Origin: Anaplasma ovis str. Haibei
GTDB lineage: Bacteria > Pseudomonadota > Alphaproteobacteria > Rickettsiales > Anaplasmataceae
Reading direction: 5' to 3'
Assembly: GCF_002214625.1 (NCBI RefSeq)
Contig: NZ_CP015994.1
Span: forward strand, 62,001 to 126,000
DNA length: 64,000 nt
Each line of letters begins with the position of its first letter. Position 1 is the first letter of the stretch. A program made the position numbers and the translations under genes. The notes beneath the pieces were generated by a model. It did not search any database. It saw only the letters and a program-made list of their open reading frames with translations, and had not been told where the DNA came from. Of this stretch, positions 28,971 through 37,512 are shown piece after piece.

Positions 28971-29459
28971 CTAGCTCACCAGCGCAGATATACGCTTCCA
29001 GAGGTCTTCGGTCATGGCTCCGGAAACATGCATTACCATCTCTCCCGTGTGACTAAAAACTAACGTTTCTGGTACTCCAGTTACTCCGAGTTTTTTCATC
29101 GTCCTGCCAGAATAGTCCGCGGCCACTGTTGCGTAAGGGTTCCCGTATTTTGCGAGCCACTCTAGAGTTTTATGTTGTACGTCAAGGTATGCCACGCCAT
29201 ACACACGTATGGTTTTTTTACCTGCTATGGACATCCATATTTTGTGCTCCTCGAGGCAGGTTGTACACCATGATGCAAACACGTGGATAACGTATGCACC
29301 CTCTATATTTTCAGTGCGAAGTTCCCTGTCTGCGCCAGCTATAGCCGGTAATACTATGTGGTATGATGGTTTTTTTAAATTGCGATTGTAATAAACCCCG
29401 AACAGCATAAGTGACAACAAGCAGAATAGCGCAAGAGTCGTAATCGCAATTACGCGCAT
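28971..29459 (-). CDS. ccmG: Thiol:disulfide protein CcmG/DsbE-like
   Basis: A membrane-anchored periplasmic thioredoxin that reduces apocytochrome c or CcmH before haem attachment. Seen are an N-terminal helix (ITTLALFCLLSLMLFGVYY), the active site FASWCTTCLEEHK with Thr-Thr in place of the common Pro-Thr, the insert-like VYGVAYLD stretch and the cis-Pro loop GVTGVPETLVF. ATG 29459 (MRVIAI) is chosen; the frame is open to 29519, which would overlap radA. It is 7 bases from the radA stop. Confidence 0.88.
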   Translation of the reverse strand: MRVIAITTLALFCLLSLMLFGVYYNRNLKKPSYHIVLPAIAGADRELRTENIEGAYVIHVFASWCTTCLEEHKIWMSIAGKKTIRVYGVAYLDVQHKTLEWLAKYGNPYATVAADYSGRTMKKLGVTGVPETLVFSHTGEMVMHVSGAMTEDLWKRISALVS

Positions 29460-29466
29460 AACATAC

Positions 29467-30825
29467 CTATGCAAAAAGCCCCTTAAGTTCTTTAATGTGT
29501 GCAACCTCTTTAACCTCAATTGGTAACGAGTTGCCTTCCTTGCTTCCCGAAGGCACTATTGCCTGCTTAAAACCAAGTTTGCACGCTTCCCTAAGCCTTG
29601 GCCCAACATTTGTGACGCTTCTGATCTCACCAGATAGTGCAACCTCCCCAAATATGACTGTTGAAGAAGGTGTTGGAGATTTTGTAATGCTGGACATAAG
29701 AGACGCCGCTATGGCCAAATCAGACGCGGGCTCACATATCTTCAAACCTCCAGCTATACTGAGATATACTTCCTTATCTGCAAGCGGCATGTCACACCGT
29801 GTGTTAAGCACTGCGACTACCATGGCTAGACGATTAATATCCCACCCCACCACCGCCCGCCTTGGGCTGGGGGAATAAGTGTTGGCGATCAATGATTGTA
29901 CCTCGACCAATATGGGCCTAGAACCTTCCATGCCCGCGAACACTACATTGCCTGTGGTGCCTTTTCTGGGAGACTGACCCAAAAAGAGCATGGATGGATC
30001 TTGCACAGGGAGCAGGCCTGATCCAGACATTTCAAAAACTCCCATTTCATTCGCTGGCCCGAATCTGTTTTTAATCGTACGCAATATGCGCAACTGGTTC
30101 CCATTGCTTCCTTCAAAGTACAGAACTGTGTCTACCAAATGCTCTAAGGTTTTTGGCCCTGCTATGGCGCCATCTTTGGTTATTTGACCCAGCAAAAATA
30201 ACCCAATGTTGCGCTGTTTCGCTAGCATTATTAGCTTGTGTGCGCACATCCTAACTTGCAACACGGTACCCGGAGACGAAGGGATCTCTTCGTCGTGCAT
30301 AGTTTGTATTGAATCTACCACGAGGAACTCAAAGTTGTCAGCGCACGCGGCGTTCAGCACCGAGCTGAGAGATGATGTAGCGACAAGTTTTATTTGGGGT
30401 TCACTAACGTTGAGACGGGTTGCCCTTGCCCTTATTTGAGCTACAGATTCTTCCCCAGAGACGTATAGGCAGTTATGAGATTGCCCGGCTAAAGATGCAA
30501 AAACCTGTAGCATAAGTGTGGATTTTCCGATTCCGGGTTCGCCGCCAATTAATGTGCTGCTGCCGGCTACTATGCCACCTCCTAGAACCCTATCCAGCTC
30601 ATCATTCCCCACGCAAAATCTGTATACAGGTTCAGCGCTGCTGCCGCATATTGGCATAACCAAGGGAGACTCTTTCTGCTGTGCGCGCGCTGCGTGCTTG
30701 TTTTTAGGTGCAATCTCCTCCACAATGCTGTCCCACGCGCCGCAGGCTACACACCTGCCTGTCCACCTATGTGAACTGTTACCGCACGTTTGGCAGGCGT
30801 AAATTACTTTTGTTGACACCCACAT
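29467..30825 (-). CDS. radA: DNA repair protein RadA/Sms
   Basis: A RecA-like ATPase that promotes branch migration of recombination intermediates. The product has about 452 residues: an N-terminal zinc finger (CQTCGNSSHRWTGRCVACGAW), Walker A IGGEPGIGKSTL, Walker B EFLVVDSIQT, the RadA-specific KNRFGPANEMGVFEM, and a Lon-protease-like C-terminal domain (AIASSLMS-type stretch and FGEVALSGEIRSV). ATG 30825 is preferred over GTG 30837 for ribosome-binding-site spacing. It probably shares a message with ccmG. Confidence 0.96.
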   Translation of the reverse strand: MWVSTKVIYACQTCGNSSHRWTGRCVACGAWDSIVEEIAPKNKHAARAQQKESPLVMPICGSSAEPVYRFCVGNDELDRVLGGGIVAGSSTLIGGEPGIGKSTLMLQVFASLAGQSHNCLYVSGEESVAQIRARATRLNVSEPQIKLVATSSLSSVLNAACADNFEFLVVDSIQTMHDEEIPSSPGTVLQVRMCAHKLIMLAKQRNIGLFLLGQITKDGAIAGPKTLEHLVDTVLYFEGSNGNQLRILRTIKNRFGPANEMGVFEMSGSGLLPVQDPSMLFLGQSPRKGTTGNVVFAGMEGSRPILVEVQSLIANTYSPSPRRAVVGWDINRLAMVVAVLNTRCDMPLADKEVYLSIAGGLKICEPASDLAIAASLMSSITKSPTPSSTVIFGEVALSGEIRSVTNVGPRLREACKLGFKQAIVPSGSKEGNSLPIEVKEVAHIKELKGLFA

Positions 30826-31085
30826 ACTCGATAGCACCTTACGCTGGGATGTTACACCAAAAAACGGACGCTTTCCAAGGGCGAGAAAGTGTTTTTATGG
30901 TATAAGTCACTACGCTGGCTATACGACATGTGCGTTGTAGTCACATACTTCTGGTTTACAACACACGCGCTGGCGCCACGGTGGAGTGTCGTTTGGGCGC
31001 ATTTTGGTTGACTGTGTCGCTCTATGGTGATATTTGAAGCACACGTTGGTTGGCATTTTACAGTTATTGGCGAGTTACTGGGAAT

Positions 31086-33722
31086 ATGAAGCTTTGTAGT
31101 GTTGAAGAGGGGGCCGGATTAGGGTTTGCCTGGACCTGCAGGGAGTGTGTGGTCAGTTACGTGGCGTTGCTCTGGGCCTTCTTCCAAATGTTTATTGCAT
31201 CCCCAATTCCGTTTTGGCTTGCCTCGCAGTACGGGATTAGCGCGTTTGTACTCACAGGGCTCAAAACCAGGGCTGTACACCTGTCTTTTGCGTTACTGTT
31301 GCTGTATTTGGTGATGCCTGCAACGCGTGGGAAGGGCAAAGACGGCGCCCTGCCTATTGACTGGGTCTTCTCTCTGTTGGGCGCGGGTGCAGCCGCGTAC
31401 ATTCTTGTGTTCTACGATGACCTATCGGTTAGGATGGCGATGCCCACTTTCACAGATATGGTCGCATCTGTACTTGGCATATTGCTCTTACTGGAGGCCG
31501 CAAGGCGAGCCATAGGCTTCCCCATAATTGTGGTTGCCATGTCATTTTTGATATACTCAATCTTTGGGCCTTTCATGCCCGATGTGATAGCGCACAAGGG
31601 CCACGGGATTGCCTCAATATCGTCACATGAATGGCTCTCGTCTGAGGGAGTGTTCGGCGTGGCGCTGGGCGTGTCGTGCAACTTTGTATTCTTGTATGTG
31701 CTTTTCGGGGCGCTCATGGACAGGGCAGGTGCCGGCGCATTTTTTATGAGGCTCTCGTTTGCGCTATTGCGCGGTTCGGTTGGGGGCCCCGCCAAAGCCG
31801 CCGTTGTTGCTTCTGGGTTTATGGGCATGATGTCTGGCTCGTCTGTGGCGAATACAATAACCATTGGCTCTTTTACCATTCCCTTAATGAAAAAGATGGG
31901 AATGTCGCCGGAGAAAGCCGCCGCTGTTGAGGTTTCTGCAGGCATAAACGGGCAGGTAACGCCACCGGTGATGGGGGCTGCAGCGTTTCTGATGGCAGAG
32001 TTTTTGGCGCTGCCGTACTCGGATGTGGTGAAGCATGCTCTGATACCGGCGGCCATGGTTTATATAGGGCTACTTGTAATTGTGCACTTGGAGGCCTGCA
32101 GGTTGAACCATCGCGGGCAGACCACTGAGGAAACTGGTGCATCAGGGGGCAAGCTGCTGTCCGGCGCGATTGCACTGCTGAAGTTCGCTATATGTGCAAC
32201 CTCTATCGCGCTATTATTCGGAGTGTCGTTCGTCGTGATTAACGGAGTTGACGTGTGGGGGTTCCACATTCCGGGGGTGAAAACGATTTTCCGCGAGAAC
32301 GGCATGTATTTTGTCGCTTTAGTTCTGGCACTCATGTACATTGCGCTGCTGCTTTGTCGGGGGGAGGCAAGCGAGGGTGGCGCGACCGAAGGGGATTTTG
32401 ATTTTTCTGAAAAGGGCAACTCGAGTGCTTGGAATATAGCCAGACAGGGAATGCACTACTTCATGCCCGTATTCATACTTGTGTGGTCTTTGGTGGTGGA
32501 GAGGGTATCGACGTCTCTTGCATGCTTCTGGACCAACATGTTCCTGATCTTCATGCTGCTTGCCGAGGGCGTAGTATCCTCACTGAAAGCGCGTGATTTT
32601 TCCGGTGTGCTCCCGGCAGTGTATGCTGGTGTCAAGAAAATAGGTGCAGCGATGATTGCGAGCTCGAAGAACATGCTGCCTGTCGCTGTTGCGACCGCCA
32701 CTGCAGGGCTGGTTGTGGGCACTGTTGGGTTGACTGGGTTTGGTCTTACCATAGGCGCATTTGTTGACGCGCTTGCCGGGGGTGACATGTTTGTCGCGCT
32801 TTTGGTAACTGCGCTTATATGCGTGGTGCTGGGCATGGGCATGCCCACCACTGGGTGCTACATAATAGTCTCGACGCTGGTTGCCCCTGTGCTGAGTATG
32901 GTGGCGCACAAAAACGGTATAACGGCGCCCCCCATTGCGCTGCACTTGTTTGTGTTTTATTTCGGCCTGATGGCTGATGTAACACCTCCGGTGGGCATAG
33001 CCTCCTACGCTGCTGCTGCCATAGCATCTGCAAACTCCTTCAAGACGGGAGTGCAGTCATTTCTGTACAACATAAAAACCATGGTCATTCCGTTTATGTT
33101 CATGTTTGATAGCAACATAATTCTATACGGGGTTGACAATGCCTGGATGGCTGCCGCGCGAATTGTGCTGGCTTTGGTAAGCGTGGTTATCCTTTGCACT
33201 GGAATGCAGGGATATTTTGTAAGGCGTAACCGGGTGTATGAGTCTATAATACTGGTTTGTGCGGGATTGATGCTAATGGCACCCAATTACATTGCAGGGC
33301 TGCTTGTTGACAGCCGTGAGGTGTTGCCTCTTGCCGAAATTAACAGCAGGATCGTTACTATTGGAACGGGAGACAGGGTTTTGGTAAACTACGAGCGAGT
33401 AGTTGCAGGCAGTGGGGGGGCTGGAAGTGAAGGATACGTTGTTGTGCCAATGAATGAGGGATTCGTGGGTGATGTGTCTGAGATGATGTACAAGAAAATA
33501 GGTGTTTCTGTAAAAGCAGAGCCCGTGGATGGCAGGCTTTTGGTGTCTAACATCAGTAGCGACGGATATGTCTTCGCAGACATATGGCAGGGGGACTTCA
33601 TAACTGGGTTGTCCATTTCGCGCGGGAATCGCGGCGGCAATTACGTTATAGCTCTATCCATTCTGGTAGTGGCGATAGTTGCACTTATACAAACGCGTAG
33701 CAGGAAGTTGCAATATAGGTGA
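31086..33722 (+). CDS. TRAP transporter fused permease (DctQM-type)
   Basis: An 878-residue inner-membrane protein of about 18-20 helices. The N-terminal part resembles the small DctQ-like subunit; the rest is the DctM-like large subunit (GFMGMMSGSSVANTITIGSF, EVSAGINGQVTPPVMGAAAF, MGMPTTGCYIIVST, MADVTPPVGIASYAAAAI). A non-membrane segment of about 120 residues near the end matches the DUF3394-type tail. These permeases need a periplasmic binding protein, often a TAXI protein, and none is encoded nearby. Substrate unknown, perhaps dicarboxylates or amino acids. The frame is open to 31050, but ATG 31086 looks better. Confidence 0.93.
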   Translation: MKLCSVEEGAGLGFAWTCRECVVSYVALLWAFFQMFIASPIPFWLASQYGISAFVLTGLKTRAVHLSFALLLLYLVMPATRGKGKDGALPIDWVFSLLGAGAAAYILVFYDDLSVRMAMPTFTDMVASVLGILLLLEAARRAIGFPIIVVAMSFLIYSIFGPFMPDVIAHKGHGIASISSHEWLSSEGVFGVALGVSCNFVFLYVLFGALMDRAGAGAFFMRLSFALLRGSVGGPAKAAVVASGFMGMMSGSSVANTITIGSFTIPLMKKMGMSPEKAAAVEVSAGINGQVTPPVMGAAAFLMAEFLALPYSDVVKHALIPAAMVYIGLLVIVHLEACRLNHRGQTTEETGASGGKLLSGAIALLKFAICATSIALLFGVSFVVINGVDVWGFHIPGVKTIFRENGMYFVALVLALMYIALLLCRGEASEGGATEGDFDFSEKGNSSAWNIARQGMHYFMPVFILVWSLVVERVSTSLACFWTNMFLIFMLLAEGVVSSLKARDFSGVLPAVYAGVKKIGAAMIASSKNMLPVAVATATAGLVVGTVGLTGFGLTIGAFVDALAGGDMFVALLVTALICVVLGMGMPTTGCYIIVSTLVAPVLSMVAHKNGITAPPIALHLFVFYFGLMADVTPPVGIASYAAAAIASANSFKTGVQSFLYNIKTMVIPFMFMFDSNIILYGVDNAWMAAARIVLALVSVVILCTGMQGYFVRRNRVYESIILVCAGLMLMAPNYIAGLLVDSREVLPLAEINSRIVTIGTGDRVLVNYERVVAGSGGAGSEGYVVVPMNEGFVGDVSEMMYKKIGVSVKAEPVDGRLLVSNISSDGYVFADIWQGDFITGLSISRGNRGGNYVIALSILVVAIVALIQTRSRKLQYR

Positions 33723-33728
33723 GGGGCT

Positions 33729-34316
33729 ATGGTTCTGGACGCTGCTATGGCGCTTGTTGTACTGTCCCTAACTGCTCTGGGGTTTTTAAGAGGGTTTATT
33801 AAGGAGGTGTTTGGCATTGCCGGAATGGTGGTGGCTGTAGCGGTGACCGCCAGCTACAGTGACTATTTCGCTGAGGCTTACGGTATGCGTGTACATTCAG
33901 AAATTTTGGCCGGGATTCTGTCAGGCGTTACTGTGTTCATTGGAGTTATGACTTGTGTAGTCCTGGTTAACGGTGTGGTAGTGCGGCTTCTTTCACCTCT
34001 TAGGCATAATGCCTTAGATAAAGCAGCAGGGTCAATTGTAGGTATTGCGAAAGGCTTGGTGATTGCTTATTGTGCGTTTTTTGTCATGGAAACCTTTCTG
34101 TACGCATTTGCCCCAAGGTCTGCAGAGGATGACGCTGAGGTTATGTTGCCTACCTGGTTTTCTAACACGTATTCGTACAATTTCTTTTCTGCTGCGAGTG
34201 AGTATATGGGGAGCATAATTCCAGAGCTTGCATACGACAGAATAGGCGTGGTTGCGCGTGAGTTGCTTGACAAAGGGCAGGAGGATGATTTCAAGTATGA
34301 TGGAGAAAAGCCGTGA
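33729..34316 (+). CDS. CvpA-family membrane protein
   Basis: The 195-residue protein has four predicted membrane helices. The opening LDAAMALVVLSLTALGFLRGFIKEVFGIAGMVVA pattern, with the conserved RGF and Lys/Glu, is the CvpA family signature. The tail is hydrophilic and acidic (DKGQEDDFKYDGE). CvpA relatives affect colicin V export, biofilm or envelope stress in other bacteria; the role here is unknown. It starts 6 bases after the TRAP gene stop and is probably in the same operon. Confidence 0.88.
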   Translation: MVLDAAMALVVLSLTALGFLRGFIKEVFGIAGMVVAVAVTASYSDYFAEAYGMRVHSEILAGILSGVTVFIGVMTCVVLVNGVVVRLLSPLRHNALDKAAGSIVGIAKGLVIAYCAFFVMETFLYAFAPRSAEDDAEVMLPTWFSNTYSYNFFSAASEYMGSIIPELAYDRIGVVARELLDKGQEDDFKYDGEKP

Positions 34317-34344
34317 TATTTCTTGATTGTATCCAGTTGTCGTA

Positions 34345-34350
34345 TATAAT
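34345..34350 (+). promoter_or_regulatory. -10 element ahead of rpsF
   Basis: A perfect TATAAT, with TTCTTG 17 bases upstream (34322-34327) as a poor -35. Transcription would begin near 34357, which argues for the later GTG start of rpsF at 34381. Confidence 0.45.
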
Positions 34351-34380
34351 ACGCCGATGGGGTTTTTAGCGGGTTTTTTT

Positions 34381-34710
34381 GTGCCTATTTACGAGTTTGC
34401 TTTCATTGCGCAGCAGGGTCTCACTCAGTATGAGTTGGAGGGTCTTTCAAAGGGTCTGTCTGCGCTGCTGGTTAAGATAGGTGCTGAGCTTGTTAAATAC
34501 GAGTATTGGGGGCTTCTGGATTTTGCTTACAGCATAGCGAAAAACAATAAGGGGCACTATTGCATGATGTACATACGCGCTGACCCTGCTGCGATGGACG
34601 AGTTCCGGCGCAGGGTGAGGCTAAATGAGGACGTGCTAAGATTTTTGTGTTTGAAGGTAGACAAGGTCTGTGAAGGCAAGTCTGCCATGATGGGTTCTGA
34701 TCAAGACTAG
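34381..34710 (+). CDS. rpsF: Ribosomal protein bS6
   Basis: A 30S platform protein that binds with bS18. From GTG 34381 the product is 109 residues and opens VPIYEFAFIAQQGLT, matching the MPxYE start typical of alphaproteobacterial S6. ATG 34357 would add eight odd residues (MGFLAGFF) and sits where transcription is likely to start. LVKYEYWGLLDFAYSIAKNNKGHYC is the S6 strand region. It heads rpsF-rpsR-rplI. Confidence 0.93.
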   Translation: MPIYEFAFIAQQGLTQYELEGLSKGLSALLVKIGAELVKYEYWGLLDFAYSIAKNNKGHYCMMYIRADPAAMDEFRRRVRLNEDVLRFLCLKVDKVCEGKSAMMGSDQD

Positions 34711-34722
34711 AAGGAGGTATCT

Positions 34723-35013
34723 GTGCTTCAGGGAGGTAGAAAAGACGGCGGTAAGGGAGAGTCAAGTGGTGGTGCGCATTCTCCGTTGGTGTATCTCAAA
34801 AGGCCGTACTTCAGGAAATCAAGGTCCTGTCCCCTAGCACAGTGTCCAGACGAAGATGTAGATTATAAAAACAGGGCGCTGCTCTCTAAGTTCGTTTCTG
34901 AGTACGGCCGGATACTGCCGAGTAGGATTACTTCGGTTTCCTCTAGGAAGCAAAAGCTCCTGGCGCGTGCCGTTAAGCGAGCTAGGTTCCTTGCTCTGTT
35001 ACCGTATTGCTGA
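34723..35013 (+). CDS. rpsR: Ribosomal protein bS18
   Basis: A 96-residue bS18 with the conserved [26 protein letters not shown] and [20 protein letters not shown]. The GTG start has a perfect AAGGAGGT site at 34711-34718. The N-terminal 40 residues are longer than in E. coli S18 (75 residues) and contain two cysteines ([11 protein letters not shown]) that may or may not bind a metal. It lies 12 bases after rpsF. Confidence 0.96.
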   Translation: MLQGGRKDGGKGESSGGAHSPLVYLKRPYFRKSRSCPLAQCPDEDVDYKNRALLSKFVSEYGRILPSRITSVSSRKQKLLARAVKRARFLALLPYC

Positions 35014-35030
35014 TTTGTGGTTTTTATTGA

Positions 35031-35705
35031 ATGTTATCGGTAATTCTGAAATCCAGCGTCAGGGGCCTTGGCAAAGCTGGTGAGATCGCCAAGGTCAGGC
35101 CGGGCTATGCGCGGTATCTTTTGGCAGATGGCAAGGCGGTGCGCGCCACAAAAGATAATATAGCGCTTCTCGAGCAAAGGCTCTCTCTCATAGAGGAGGA
35201 GAATAACAAGAAACTTGCGGAGGCTGAGGGAGTGGCTAAGTCCCTGGGGTCTGAGCGCCTGATCATCGTTAGGCAATCCTCCGATGATGGCAAGCTCTTC
35301 GGGTCTGTGACTGTCAGGGATGTATCTAAGTTACTTTGTGATCTTGGGTACGATGTTCAGCCGAGGTGCGTGTCTTTTGGTGAGGCGATAAAGCGCACTG
35401 GGGAGTATGAGATAAACGTAGAGTTGCATGCAGATTTGGTTGCTACGTTGCGGTTACATGTGGTAAGGAACGAGTCTGAGGCTGAGAGGGTCAGACTGGG
35501 GATTGCTAAGAGCGAAGACCAAGCGGCTGCAGTTGCTGAGGAGCCTGGCACTGCTGAGGCTGAGCGGGCAGAGGAGGTTGCGGCTGCTGAGCAACAGGAT
35601 TCAAGCTTGGTAGACGGCCATGATGCAGATGGGGCTGCCGGTGATGTGGACCGTGGTGTAGGCGCTAGTGGCGTTTCTGATGAGGAGGAAATGCCTTCTG
35701 CTTAA
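35031..35705 (+). CDS. rplI: Ribosomal protein bL9 with acidic C-terminal extension
   Basis: It binds 23S rRNA at the base of the L1 stalk. The L9 N-domain pattern is VRGLGKAGEIAKVRPGYARYLL, followed by the connecting helix and the C-domain LFGSVTVRDVSKLL. Normal L9 is about 150 residues. This one has 224, with about 75 extra residues rich in Glu, Ala, Asp and Gly and ending DEEEMPSA. It is the last gene of the rpsF-rpsR-rplI set, 26 bases ahead of glyA. Confidence 0.95.
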   Translation: MLSVILKSSVRGLGKAGEIAKVRPGYARYLLADGKAVRATKDNIALLEQRLSLIEEENNKKLAEAEGVAKSLGSERLIIVRQSSDDGKLFGSVTVRDVSKLLCDLGYDVQPRCVSFGEAIKRTGEYEINVELHADLVATLRLHVVRNESEAERVRLGIAKSEDQAAAVAEEPGTAEAERAEEVAAAEQQDSSLVDGHDADGAAGDVDRGVGASGVSDEEEMPSA

Positions 35706-35731
35706 GACTACTATAAAATGTGCGGGGGTTT

Positions 35732-37024
35732 ATGGTTGGGTACGTTGGTAATGTCGATATAGGGGTATTCGATGCCGAGGTTGCGGACAGCATATCGGCG
35801 GAACTAGAGAGACAGAACACTCTGCTGCAGATGATTGCGTCGGAAAATTTTGTGAGTCGCGCGGTCCTGCAGGCTCAGGGTTCTGTGCTAACTAATAAAT
35901 ACGCTGAGGGGTATGCGGGTAGTAGGTACTACTGCGGCTGCGCACTTGTTGACGTTGTGGAGAATCTAGCCGTTGAGCGTCTCTGCAGGCTTTTTGGGTG
36001 TAGATTTGCTAACGTACAACCGCACTCAGGCTCCCAGGCCAACCAGCAGGTCTTTATGGCGCTCTTGAAGCCTGGTGATACTATTCTTGGCATGTCCCTG
36101 GACTGTGGTGGGCATTTGACCCATGGTGCGGCCCCTAATGTTTCTGGGCGATGGTTTAATGCCGTGTCTTATGGCGTCAACCGTGACACCGGCTTTCTAG
36201 ATATGGATGAGGTGGAGACTCTTGCCTTGTCTGCCAAGCCCTCATTGATTATTGCCGGAGCGTCTTCGTACTCGAGAAAAATAGACTTTGCTGCATTCAG
36301 GGCCATAGCAGACAAGGTGGGGGCATACCTACTTGCGGACATAGCCCACTATTCGGGGCTAATTGCTGGGGGCTGCTATCCATCGCCGTTTGGGCACGCG
36401 CATGTTGTCACTTCCACTACCCACAAGACTCTCCGGGGGCCTAGGGGCGCCGTTATAATGACCGACGACGAAGAAATACACAAAAAAGTTAAGCTATCCG
36501 TGTTCCCTGGAATGCAGGGTGGTCCCCTAATGCACGTGATAGCGGCAAAAGCGGTGGCATTCAAAGAGGCTCTGCATCCGGATTTCAAGCTATATGCCCA
36601 GCAAGTGCTGGAGAATTCCCGCGCCCTTGCCGGTGTTTTGTCTTCCGAGGGGCTGGATGTTGTCACGGGTGGGACTGATAGCCACATTGTGCTGCTTGAC
36701 TTGCGGTCAAAACGTGTGACTGGCAGGGATGTGTCTTCTTCCCTGGAGAGGGCTGGTATTGTGTGCAACAAGAATGCGGTGCCTTTTGATACAGAGAAAC
36801 CTTGGGTAACTTCTGGAATTAGACTAGGTGCTGCTGCCGAGACTTCGCGCGGGCTTGGGGTGCCTGAGTTTGAAAGCATAGGACGCCTGGTTGTGAAAGT
36901 CATCAATGCTTGTTCTTTGGGTCAAGAAGAAATGTCTGCGGCGGAAGCGGAAGTTAGACATGAGGTAAACGGTCTGGTGCGCAGCCTTCCCATGTCTGCG
37001 TTTCCTGTGTGCGAGGTGTGCTAA
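35732..37024 (+). CDS. glyA: Serine hydroxymethyltransferase
   Basis: It interconverts serine and glycine, loading one-carbon units onto tetrahydrofolate for thymidylate, purine and pantothenate synthesis. About 430 residues: [28 protein letters not shown], the [12 protein letters not shown] block, and the PLP-binding Lys in [17 protein letters not shown] 35732 follows GGGGG; GTG 35720 would add four residues. It supplies the same folate pool as folD and thyX in this window. Confidence 0.97.
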   Translation: MVGYVGNVDIGVFDAEVADSISAELERQNTLLQMIASENFVSRAVLQAQGSVLTNKYAEGYAGSRYYCGCALVDVVENLAVERLCRLFGCRFANVQPHSGSQANQQVFMALLKPGDTILGMSLDCGGHLTHGAAPNVSGRWFNAVSYGVNRDTGFLDMDEVETLALSAKPSLIIAGASSYSRKIDFAAFRAIADKVGAYLLADIAHYSGLIAGGCYPSPFGHAHVVTSTTHKTLRGPRGAVIMTDDEEIHKKVKLSVFPGMQGGPLMHVIAAKAVAFKEALHPDFKLYAQQVLENSRALAGVLSSEGLDVVTGGTDSHIVLLDLRSKRVTGRDVSSSLERAGIVCNKNAVPFDTEKPWVTSGIRLGAAAETSRGLGVPEFESIGRLVVKVINACSLGQEEMSAAEAEVRHEVNGLVRSLPMSAFPVCEVC

Positions 37025-37175
37025 AGCCCTTATGCGTTGACTGCGGTCTCGGTGACCTGTGTTTGTGAAGTTGCTAGACGATGCTGGCTTCGCACCCCCC
37101 TTGGTGGCTGCCCGTGGCCGGTAGCGTTGCTGCAATGGTCCCCCGGGCGTTTGTGGTGTTGAGGTGTGTTCCGTG

Positions 37176-37505
37176 ATGAAAAGCGATCCGACTTCTGATT
37201 TAAAAGTTATGGCACAAGAGGCCCTGGATTCTTTGCTGTCCATGATCGAACAAGTTGACGTTGAGGGGCGTATCGAGTGCGATGTAGGCGATGGAATGAT
37301 AGAGGCTACGTGTAATGGGCTCGTATACCTGATAAGTTGGCATCAGCCTTCCTCGCAAATATGGGTTGCATCCCCTATTAGCGGGTCGGTGCGTTTCTCT
37401 TACAACGCAGGTGACGCATTATGGTATGATACGCAAAGTGCGCGTGGGCTGCTTTCCTTCGTTGAACGGGATATATGCGCCGCCTTTAGCCTTCGAGAAC
37501 AATAG
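37176..37505 (+). CDS. cyaY: Frataxin-like iron-binding protein CyaY
   Basis: The 109-residue frataxin fold has an N-terminal acidic helix (LDSLLSMIEQVD, then DVEGRIECDVGDGMIEATCNG) followed by QIWVASPISGSVRF and a C-terminal helix. Frataxins modulate iron-sulfur cluster assembly on IscS/IscU. Key residues kept: the acidic ridge and the WVASP strand. The start is ATG 37176; GTG 37164 would add four residues. Its end is 7 bases ahead of the ABC exporter. It fits the bolA-grxD iron-sulfur theme. Confidence 0.9.
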   Translation: MKSDPTSDLKVMAQEALDSLLSMIEQVDVEGRIECDVGDGMIEATCNGLVYLISWHQPSSQIWVASPISGSVRFSYNAGDALWYDTQSARGLLSFVERDICAAFSLREQ

Positions 37506-37512
37506 GTGTGCC

